Assembly: GCA_016280345.1 (NCBI GenBank) | Contig: JAEEGN010000225.1 | Location: 1 to 11,117 of the forward strand | From: Selenomonadaceae bacterium | GTDB taxonomy: Bacteria > Bacillota > Negativicutes > Selenomonadales > Selenomonadaceae | Direction of reading: 5' to 3' | Length of the DNA stretch: 11,117 bases | Shown: in pieces, positions 1 to 5,576 of the stretch | Layout: each line of letters starts with the position of its first letter | Numbering within the stretch: the first letter of the stretch is position 1 | Notes under the pieces: generated by a model | Told to the model about the DNA's origin: nothing | The model's database searches: none | Seen by the model: only the letters and a program-made list of their open reading frames with translations | Translations under genes and position numbers: made by a program

Positions 1-98
1 AGAAACGAGGGAATGGAAATGAGGATGACGGCGATTGATCGGGGAAACAGACGCGAAAAGCCGCCAGAGAATGTGGTTCCCGGCCGGTTTCCGCTGGT
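1..98. other. left-edge sequence, no assignable gene
   Basis: No gene can be assigned here. Two forward frames close early, with stops at 20-22 and 36-38, so either could be the last few codons of a gene lying off the left edge. The third frame stays open but has no recognisable protein and runs straight through the terminator hairpin. The T-run on the plus side of that terminator is compatible with a plus-strand unit ending here. Confidence 0.3.
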
Positions 99-132
99 AA
101 AAAAATCCCGGGGCGTCATCCCCGGGATTTTT
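99..132 (-). terminator. bidirectional intrinsic terminator
   Basis: A 13-bp perfect inverted repeat (101-113 with 120-132) of the form AAAAATCCCGGGG with a six-base loop CGTCAT. Read on the minus strand, the stem is followed by seven T residues, so it is a strong terminator for the rubredoxin-fusion gene ending at 206. Read on the plus strand it ends in five T residues and could also stop an unseen gene from the left. Confidence 0.88.
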
Positions 133-205
133 CTTACCGCCGCAATAGTTCCGCCGCGATCCGGCACGATTCAACCGCCGTGCAGGAAGCCGCGGGCCGG
201 ATTTG

Positions 206-820
206 TCAGCCCCCGATCTTCTCGAAATCCGAGGCCGGATGCTTGCAGATCGGACAGATGAAATCCGCCGGCAGCTCCTCGCCCTCGTATTCATACCCGC
301 AGACCCGGCAGCGCCAGATGGTCTTCCCCGCAGCCGGACGGGCCGCCGGTTTCGGCTTGATATGGGACTGATAGTAAGCGTAGGTCGCCGACGGCGTATC
401 GCTCCAGACGTCCATATCCGTCACCGAAGCCAGGAACAGGGTATGGGTGCCGAGGTCGATCGCCTGCGTAACCCAGCCGGAGATATAGCCGTTCGTTCCC
501 TCGGTGACGGCGAGGGCGCCGCTGGCAACGCGCTTCGTCGCCGAAAAGCCGGCGAATTTGTCCACGTCACGGCCGGACTGGAACCCGAACCGCCGGAACA
601 GGGAGAAGTCCGCCGCCTCGCTGAGAATGGAAACGGTGAACTTTTTCGTCGCCGCCACCAAATCCCGGGTGTAGTTGGCCTTGTTCACGGCGATGGTGAT
701 CTGGTTGGGCTCGGACGTGACCTGGGTGACCGTGTTGATGATGCAGCCGTTGTCCTTTTCGCCGGCCGCGGTGAGAACGAAGAGACCGTAGGAGAGATTG
801 TACATGGCTTTCTTGTTCAC
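206..820 (-). CDS. hrb: high-molecular-weight rubredoxin: flavin reductase-rubredoxin fusion (Hrb)
   Basis: A 204-residue cytoplasmic redox protein. Residues 1 to about 155 look like a flavin reductase-like FMN-binding split-barrel domain. A Pro/Ala linker (about 155-165) leads to a C-terminal rubredoxin-like iron site, W169-R-C171-x2-C174-G-Y then C189-P-x-C192, with 14 residues between the CxxC pairs. That is shorter than classical rubredoxin and closer to the rubrerythrin type. In acetogens and clostridia such proteins (Hrb) pass electrons from NAD(P)H to flavodiiron proteins (FprA) that reduce NO or O2. No flavodiiron gene is present here, so the partner is inferred. The start is GTG at 820, chosen because AGAGGTG lies seven bases upstream; the ATG at codon 6 is poorly placed. 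It is a single-gene unit with its own promoter and terminator, divergent from the phosphoesterase gene. Confidence 0.85.
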   Translation of the reverse strand: MNKKAMYNLSYGLFVLTAAGEKDNGCIINTVTQVTSEPNQITIAVNKANYTRDLVAATKKFTVSILSEAADFSLFRRFGFQSGRDVDKFAGFSATKRVASGALAVTEGTNGYISGWVTQAIDLGTHTLFLASVTDMDVWSDTPSATYAYYQSHIKPKPAARPAAGKTIWRCRVCGYEYEGEELPADFICPICKHPASDFEKIGG

Positions 821-862
821 GGGGCGTCACCTCTTTCTTCGGCAGATGAAAAACTTTTCCTC

Positions 863-871
863 ATTATAGCA
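863..871 (-). promoter_or_regulatory. extended -10 promoter of the rubredoxin-fusion gene
   Basis: On the minus strand this reads TGCTATAAT, a perfect extended -10 element (TGnTATAAT), ending about 42 bases before the GTG start. No convincing TTGACA-like -35 hexamer lies 16-18 bases upstream, as is usual for promoters that rely on the TG extension. It faces away from an identical element on the other strand at 952-960. Confidence 0.6.
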
Positions 872-951
872 TACTTTGCCCCGCCCCGGGAGAAAAATGC
901 GCGCGGCGGGCGTTCTTTTCCCGTTCAGCTATCGCCCTTTTGTCGCCGGAG

Positions 952-960
952 TGCTATAAT
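952..960 (+). promoter_or_regulatory. extended -10 promoter of the phosphoesterase gene
   Basis: TGCTATAAT on the plus strand, a perfect extended -10 element, 38 bases before the preferred ATG at 999. No good -35 hexamer is seen at standard spacing. The same nine bases occur in divergent orientation at 863-871, so the two genes share a control region of about 80 bases between the two elements. Confidence 0.6.
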
Positions 961-998
961 AGGGTAATAATCCGAAAAAACATATTGGGGGTATGGCT

Positions 999-1964
999 AT
1001 GAAGCGTCGTGAATTCCTGAAGGCCATGGCCGCCGCCGCGGGGTGGCTCCTCACGGGTGGCGTCGCCGGCTGGCCCGGTCTGGCCGGAGCGGCGAAGCAT
1101 GGATATTATCACATCGTCTTGTTGAGCGATCTGCATCTTCCCTGGCGGACGAAAAAGTTCCCGACAGAAGCGGACCAGAGTGAAGTCTGGGAGCAGAAGC
1201 AGCAGCTTCTCGAAAACCTCGCTTCCTGGGAAGACGTGGACGAGATTGCCATTCTGGGCGATCTGGCGGCCCGCTTCGGCATCGAGGAGGAGTTTGTCTA
1301 TGTGGACGACTACCTCTCCTGCCTCCACGCGCCCTGGTACGCGGTCGCCGGAAACCACGACTACGCTTACGAGGACGAGCCCACCGAGGAGGGAAAACTG
1401 CAGCGCGGAACGCGGGCGACGAAGCAGGCGAAGCTGGCGGCCTTCACGAAGCGGTATCATCTGCCGGACGTTTACTACGCCCGCTCCATCGGCCGTTACC
1501 GGCTTCTGTACCTGGCGCCGGACGGATTCGGGCACCACGTGGAGCTTTCGGCGGCGCAGCTTGCCTGGATGGAGCAGGAAATCGCCGCCCATCAGGAAGG
1601 GCCGATGCTGTTCTTCTGCCACGCGCCTCTGATGGGGACGCTCCGCAACTACAAGGAGCATATCAATACCCCCGACACCACGGCGCAGCCGGCCGATGCC
1701 CTGTCGAAGATTCTCTCCCGTTGCCCCCAGGGCAGCCTCTGGCTCTCCGGGCACACCCACACGCCGCCGAAGAACGACAGCTTCGCCGACGACAGCGTGA
1801 ACCGCTTCAACGCCAATCTGGTGAACATCCATAACCCGGCGCTGGACAAGCGCCATATCTACACGAACTCCCTCTACCTCTACGGCAGCCGGATACTGGT
1901 TCGCACCTACGACCACACGAAAGGCGAGTGGCGGGACGACCTGGAGCGGGTGTACGAATCCTAG
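999..1964 (+). CDS. Tat-exported calcineurin-like metallophosphoesterase
   Basis: A 321-residue metal-dependent phosphoesterase, probably acting outside the cytoplasmic membrane; the substrate is unknown. The N-terminus M-K-R-R-E-F-L-K followed by an Ala/Gly-rich stretch to about residue 32 is a twin-arginine signal. The calcineurin-like motifs appear in order: D44-x-H46, G87-D88, G118-N-H-D121, H208 and G251-H-T-H254, giving the usual two-metal centre. The start at 999 is chosen over an in-frame ATG at 993 because the GGGGG site (987-991) is only one base from 993 but seven from 999, and because 999 gives the canonical Tat beginning. The gene is transcribed towards the PBP gene with no terminator between them, so the two may be co-transcribed. 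Export suggests a role on cell-envelope or nutrient phosphoesters, but nothing in the sequence fixes the substrate. Confidence 0.87.
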   Translation: MKRREFLKAMAAAAGWLLTGGVAGWPGLAGAAKHGYYHIVLLSDLHLPWRTKKFPTEADQSEVWEQKQQLLENLASWEDVDEIAILGDLAARFGIEEEFVYVDDYLSCLHAPWYAVAGNHDYAYEDEPTEEGKLQRGTRATKQAKLAAFTKRYHLPDVYYARSIGRYRLLYLAPDGFGHHVELSAAQLAWMEQEIAAHQEGPMLFFCHAPLMGTLRNYKEHINTPDTTAQPADALSKILSRCPQGSLWLSGHTHTPPKNDSFADDSVNRFNANLVNIHNPALDKRHIYTNSLYLYGSRILVRTYDHTKGEWRDDLERVYES

Positions 1965-2017
1965 CCCCGCAAGGGGATTGCGCGGCTTGATTTCAATACG
2001 GCGGGCGCCTGCCTCCC

Positions 2018-2039
2018 GCCGCCGGTTCCTCCCGGCGGC
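2018..2039 (+). other. leader hairpin upstream of the PBP gene
   Basis: An 8-bp perfect G+C inverted repeat, GCCGCCGG (2018-2025) and CCGGCGGC (2032-2039), with a six-base loop TTCCTC. No T-run follows, so it is not a standard terminator. It lies between the phosphoesterase stop and the preferred PBP start, and may affect read-through, mRNA stability or translation. Its presence supports treating 1965-2079 as leader rather than as coding sequence. Confidence 0.4.
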
Positions 2040-2079
2040 AAACAGGGCAGAAGACCGCACGGAAAGGAACGAGTGCCAG

Positions 2080-4074
2080 GTGACGGCAAGGAAACGGCCC
2101 GGCGTCAGTCCGGTCAAGGACCCGGAGAAAGCGAAGCAGGAACAAAAGAAAATATCGGACCATATCCGCTGGGGTGTCCTCATCACCTGGCTGCTTTTCG
2201 CGCTGCTCACAGGGCGCTATGCCTGGCTCCAGCTGGTGCAGGGCGACGCGCTGGCCGAGCGGGTGCGCCGGGAATCGGGGGAAGCCGAGGTCGTGCAGTC
2301 GCCCCGCGGCTCCATTCTCGACCGCAACGGCAAGAAGCTCGCGGTGAGCCTCATCCTGAAGTCTCTCTTCATCGACCCCAACAACGTCGAGGACCCGGAT
2401 GACGTGGCCGAGAAGCTGGCCCCGCTGATCGGTCTGACGCCGGAGGACATCCTCAAGGACATCGCCCAGGGCGGCGGCTTCGTCTGGGTAAAGCACTTCC
2501 TCTCCACCGACGAAGTGCGGGCGGTGCGCCATCTCATCCGCGAGGAAGAGTACAACTGTCTGGGCTTCCAGGAAGAGCCGCGCCGCGTCTATCCCAACGA
2601 CGAACTGGCGGCGAACGTGCTGGGCTTCGTCGGCGCCGACGACGTTGGCCTTGACGGCATCGAGCAGGCCTTCGACGAAATGATCAAAGGCGGCAAAATG
2701 GAAAACTTCATCCAGATGGACAACGCCTCCAGCCAGCCGATCCTCGGCTCGATCTTCGCCAAGCGCCGCTATGACGGCGACCAGTGCAAGACCATCGAGC
2801 TCACGATTGACTCGGCCATCCAGTTCCGGGTTGAGGAAGCCATCGAGGAAGCCATGGCGGAGACGAACCCGCTGGCCGTCACCGCGCTGGTCATGCAGCC
2901 CAAAACCGGGGAAATCCTGGCGATGGCCTCGCGCCCCTCGTACAACCCCAACCATTTCAGCGACTATCCGATGGAGGACTGGAAGAACCGCAGCGTCTCC
3001 TTCATCTACGAGCCCGGTTCCACCTTCAAGTCCATCGTGGCCGCCGCCGCCCTGCAGGAAAAGATCGTCTCTCCCGGCGAGGTCTTCCACGACCCCGGCT
3101 ACGTCGACGTCTCCGACCGCCGCATCCAGAACTGGAACGGCGAGAGCTTCGGCACCGTCACCTTCGCCGACGTGGTCAAGCAATCGCTGAACACCGGCTT
3201 CGCGCTGGTGGGCCTCAACCTCGGCGCCGAGAGGCTGACGCATTACGCCAGGCTCTTCGGCTTCGGCGAAGCCACCGGCATCGAACTGCCCGCCGAGGAA
3301 TCCGGTCTCCTGTTCGACCCCGACGATATGCGCGAATCCGACATCGCCACCATGTCCATCGGCCAGAGCATCGCCGTGACGCCGCTCCAGCTCATCACCG
3401 CCATGTCCGCCATCGCCAACGAGGGAATGCTGATGAAGCCCCATATCGTAAAGGCCATCCGCAACTCCGACGGCTCCATCTATGAGGAAACGAAGCCGGA
3501 ACCGGTGCGCCAGACCATCGACAGGGAAACCGACAAGGTACTGGTGGACCTCCTGGAGCAGGTCGTCGCCACCGGCGGCGGCGGCAAAGCGAAAGTCAAA
3601 GGCTATCGCGTCGCCGGCAAGACCGGCACGGCGGAAAAGGCCCGCACCGACGGCGCCGGCTACATGGAAGGACGCTACATCGCCTCCTTCTGCGGCTTCG
3701 CGCCCGTCGAGGACCCTCAGGTCGCGGTACTCGTCATCATTGACGACCCTTCGGGCATGTTCTACGGCGGTCAGATCGCGGCGCCGGTGGCCAGCCGCAT
3801 CTTCACCGACCTTTTCCGCTACCTCCAGATCGAGCCCTCCAGCGATCCTCTGGACGGCCAGATTCCCGTGGCGCCCACGGCCAGCACGTCCACTGAGGGA
3901 AAAACCATCGTCCCCAGCGTTCTGGGCCTCGACGCCACGGAAGCGACGCTGACGCTGCAGGCCGCCGGCCTCCGGATTCATCCCGACGGACGCGGTACCG
4001 CCGTGAGCCAGGCCATCGAGCCCAACACCGTCGTCTCCCGGGGCACCGAAGTCGTCGTCCACTTCTCACCCTAG
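2080..4074 (+). CDS. class B penicillin-binding protein with one PASTA domain (FtsI/SpoVD/PBP2x type)
   Basis: A 664-residue D,D-transpeptidase that cross-links peptidoglycan on the outer face of the cytoplasmic membrane, as in septal synthesis. A charged N-terminus leads into one membrane anchor (about 32-48), then a PBP dimerisation region that opens with a PRGSILDRNG motif, and a transpeptidase domain. The catalytic motifs are S314-T-F-K317, S369-L-N371 and K514-T-G516. A single PASTA domain occupies about 608-663. The reading frame stays open upstream to a TTG at 1978, but those 34 codons are Arg/Pro-rich, unlike the family, and hold a hairpin. GTG at 2080, eleven bases after AAAGGA, gives a normal N-terminus, though the exact start is uncertain. 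No ftsL, mraY or mur genes adjoin it, so it lies outside a division cluster. It could be the main FtsI or a SpoVD-like paralogue. Confidence 0.87.
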   Translation: MTARKRPGVSPVKDPEKAKQEQKKISDHIRWGVLITWLLFALLTGRYAWLQLVQGDALAERVRRESGEAEVVQSPRGSILDRNGKKLAVSLILKSLFIDPNNVEDPDDVAEKLAPLIGLTPEDILKDIAQGGGFVWVKHFLSTDEVRAVRHLIREEEYNCLGFQEEPRRVYPNDELAANVLGFVGADDVGLDGIEQAFDEMIKGGKMENFIQMDNASSQPILGSIFAKRRYDGDQCKTIELTIDSAIQFRVEEAIEEAMAETNPLAVTALVMQPKTGEILAMASRPSYNPNHFSDYPMEDWKNRSVSFIYEPGSTFKSIVAAAALQEKIVSPGEVFHDPGYVDVSDRRIQNWNGESFGTVTFADVVKQSLNTGFALVGLNLGAERLTHYARLFGFGEATGIELPAEESGLLFDPDDMRESDIATMSIGQSIAVTPLQLITAMSAIANEGMLMKPHIVKAIRNSDGSIYEETKPEPVRQTIDRETDKVLVDLLEQVVATGGGGKAKVKGYRVAGKTGTAEKARTDGAGYMEGRYIASFCGFAPVEDPQVAVLVIIDDPSGMFYGGQIAAPVASRIFTDLFRYLQIEPSSDPLDGQIPVAPTASTSTEGKTIVPSVLGLDATEATLTLQAAGLRIHPDGRGTAVSQAIEPNTVVSRGTEVVVHFSP

Positions 4075-4124
4075 CGACGCCCCGGCGAAGCCCTGCGAAA
4101 AAGAAGAACATCGCCTGAAATATC

Positions 4125-4158
4125 AAAAGCACCCCGCTGGCCGCGAGGTGCTTTTTTT
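4125..4158 (+). terminator. intrinsic terminator of the PBP gene
   Basis: The stem AAAAGCACC (4125-4133) pairs with GGTGCTTTT (4147-4155), with a further short CGC/GCG pairing inside the loop. Seven T residues (4152-4158) follow. It lies 50 bases after the PBP stop and is also flanked by A residues on the left, so it may work in both directions. Confidence 0.85.
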
Positions 4159-4340
4159 CTGTGGCCGGATGGGACAGGCGCGGGCACGATGGGAGCGGGA
4201 ACGCCGGATTGCCTGGTTGCGGGGGAAGAACCGTTGCGCGCAATATGGATTTTCAACAATCTCCGGCCGGAGGCAGATTTATCGTATCATGCTTTTTGAC
4301 GGCAAAGGTGGCTTGGGAAGCGCCAACGCAATCTTCCAGG
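4159..4340. other. intergenic sequence between convergent terminators
   Basis: The PBP and FNT genes converge, leaving 319 bases without a gene (4075-4393). The outer parts are the two terminators. The middle holds only a 12-base palindrome CTCCGGCCGGAG (4261-4272) and an isolated TATCAT (4285-4290) with no matching -35. The short open frames crossing it have no recognisable protein and no good ribosome site. I see no supported gene here. Confidence 0.5.
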
Positions 4341-4372
4341 AAAAAGCACGCCCCCCGAAGCGAAGGGCGTGC
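4341..4372 (-). terminator. intrinsic terminator of the FNT channel gene
   Basis: On the minus strand, GCACGCCC (complement of 4365-4372) pairs with GGGCGTGC (complement of 4346-4353), followed by five T residues. The stem is 8 bp with an 11-base loop. It lies 22 bases after the stop codon of the minus-strand channel gene. Confidence 0.82.
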
Positions 4373-4393
4373 CAGTAAAACGCGCCGCGACCG

Positions 4394-5221
4394 TCAGGCG
4401 GGGCGCTCTTCTTTCAGGTAGCAGTACCAATAGACGACGCCGACGCAGATGGCGCCGCCGATGATGTTGCCCAGGGTGACGGGCAGGAGGTTGACGAGGA
4501 AGAAGGCTTCCGGCGTCACGGCGGCGGGGTTCACGCCGGCGGCGGTGGCCGCGGCCAGATAGGCGGGGCTGGCTTTGGCGAAGAGGCCGGCGCCGATGAA
4601 GTACATATTGGCCACGCTGTGCTCGAAGCCGCAGAGGACGAACATCATGACCGGGAACCAGATGCCGGCGATCTTGCCCACGACGTCTTTGGCGGCGAAG
4701 GAGATCCAGACGGCGATGCAGACGAGGAAGTTGCAGAGGATGCCCCGGATCAGCGCGTCGCTGAAGGTCAGGGCGCATTTGCCGGCGGCGGTGCCGATCA
4801 TGGCGGCGGCCAGAGCGCTCCCGAACAGGCCCGGCAGATGGCTGAAGACGACGCCGGCCGCCACCAGGAGGCCGCCGATCAGGTTGCCCAGATAGACGAG
4901 GCCCCAGTTCCGCAGCATGGCCCCGGCGGAGATCCGCCCCGAGAGCAGCGGGATGACCAAAAGGCAGTTCCCGGTGAAAAGTTCGCTGCCCGCCAAAAGG
5001 ACCATGACGAGGCCGCCGGGAAAGACGCAGGCGCCGGCGAATTTCGCCACCGAGGGAGCGGCGATGGAGGCGGAGACCGTAGTGGAGGCGATGCCGCCCA
5101 TGGCGATGAAGGCGCCCGCCAGGACGGCGAGCAGCAGAGCGCGGAGCGCCGGCAGACGGGTTTTGGCCTCGCCCGCCGCCAGATAGTTTTTCGCGACTTC
5201 CGGGGGAGAAAAGAAGTTCAT
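4394..5221 (-). CDS. formate/nitrite transporter family channel (FocA/FdhC type)
   Basis: A 275-residue integral membrane protein of the FNT family, which form pentameric channels for formate, nitrite or related small anions. It has about six hydrophobic membrane segments. The family motifs are visible: AFIAMGG (37-43), GSELFTGNC (78-86), the R159-G-x2-C-N-x2-V-C-x-A-x-W segment, and G198-F-E-H201-S-V-A-N-M-Y, whose histidine matches the conserved pore histidine. The start is certain: AGGAGG lies seven bases before ATG. The gene is a single unit with its own terminator and diverges from lptD. With no pyruvate formate-lyase, formate dehydrogenase or nitrite reductase gene beside it, the choice between formate and nitrite rests on context I lack; formate is more likely in a fermenting anaerobe. 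Confidence 0.9.
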   Translation of the reverse strand: MNFFSPPEVAKNYLAAGEAKTRLPALRALLLAVLAGAFIAMGGIASTTVSASIAAPSVAKFAGACVFPGGLVMVLLAGSELFTGNCLLVIPLLSGRISAGAMLRNWGLVYLGNLIGGLLVAAGVVFSHLPGLFGSALAAAMIGTAAGKCALTFSDALIRGILCNFLVCIAVWISFAAKDVVGKIAGIWFPVMMFVLCGFEHSVANMYFIGAGLFAKASPAYLAAATAAGVNPAAVTPEAFFLVNLLPVTLGNIIGGAICVGVVYWYCYLKEERPA

Positions 5222-5307
5222 GGGATTTCCTCCTCAGTTTCGGAATTTTGTTTCCCGTTTTCTGGTATATTCGCTGCCGGAGGAATTTTTCCTGCCGCCG
5301 TCCCCCG

Positions 5308-5330
5308 GTTCCCGTGGAAATGCCGGGAAC
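5308..5330. repeat. inverted repeat, possible operator
   Basis: GTTCCCG (5308-5314) and CGGGAAC (5324-5330) form a 7-bp dyad with a nine-base gap, between two divergent genes. The spacing would suit a dimeric regulator or a small hairpin. It does not match the FNR box (TTGAT-N4-ATCAA). No regulator is assigned. Confidence 0.35.
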
Positions 5331-5487
5331 GCCCGCGAAATAAGCGATTGGAGGGTCCGGGCGGTTCCTTCGTTCCGTCCTTTTCCCGGAAAAAAAGAGC
5401 GTTTTGTCTTTCCCGCGGCACAAACTCTTTCGCGTTGCGGCATTTTTTCTCGCTTTTTGCATTGCGCGAAGCGCCGCTATGATGTAC

Positions 5488-5493
5488 TATAAT
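5488..5493 (+). promoter_or_regulatory. -10 box of the lptD-rfaE operon
   Basis: A perfect TATAAT, preceded by C and followed by A as in the other promoters of this window, 83 bases before the lptD start. The upstream TTGCGC (5462-5467) is only a weak -35 match and sits 20 bases away, longer than normal, so the promoter may be weak or activator-dependent. Confidence 0.45.
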
Positions 5494-5520
5494 AAGAGCG
5501 AAATTCTGATCTTCAGGGAT

Positions 5521-5547
5521 GCCGCCGGGAAAAAAACCCGCAGCGGC
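5521..5547 (+). other. hairpin in the lptD 5' leader
   Basis: GCCGC-CGGG (5521-5529) pairs with CCCG (5537-5540) and, after a two-base CA bulge, GCGGC (5543-5547). The loop is seven A residues. It would lie in the leader about 30 bases before the start codon, just after the putative transcription start. There is no T-run, so it is not a normal terminator; it may stabilise the mRNA or be a protein-binding site. Confidence 0.4.
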
Positions 5548-5576
5548 GCACCTTTGCCGGAAATGGGGATGGGACT

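Larger units (their letters stand above)
5222..5576. promoter_or_regulatory. 355-base divergent control region between the FNT channel and lptD
   Basis: No credible gene lies here. Visible elements: the FNT Shine-Dalgarno at its left end; an inverted repeat at 5308-5330; a near-palindrome TTTTCC-C-GGAAAA (5381-5393); a small GCGC-GAA-GCGC dyad (5464-5474); a TATAAT box (5488-5493); and a leader hairpin (5521-5547). TTTCCCG or its complement CGGGAAA occurs four times (5251, 5382, 5409, 5526). It is more A/T-rich in patches than the flanking genes. No good minus-strand promoter for the channel gene was found. Confidence 0.5.

Noticed and set aside
954..2210. 418-codon minus-strand frame over the phosphoesterase and PBP start
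   Set aside because: It spans two real genes and their intergenic leader, with no motif; an artefact of G+C-rich codon positions.
1993..4062. 689-codon open frame antisense to the whole PBP gene
   Set aside because: It mirrors the PBP codon structure in G+C-rich DNA, has a low-complexity Gly/Asp/His/Arg composition and matches no family. The plus strand has all PBP catalytic motifs.
4148..4378. 76- and 86-codon plus-strand frames between the convergent terminators
   Set aside because: They start inside the PBP terminator or just after it, run into the FNT terminator, lack a ribosome site and resemble no protein.
4619..5482. 287-codon plus-strand frame over the FNT channel gene
   Set aside because: Very rich in Gly, Asp, Glu and Arg, antisense to clear FNT motifs, and runs on into intergenic DNA.
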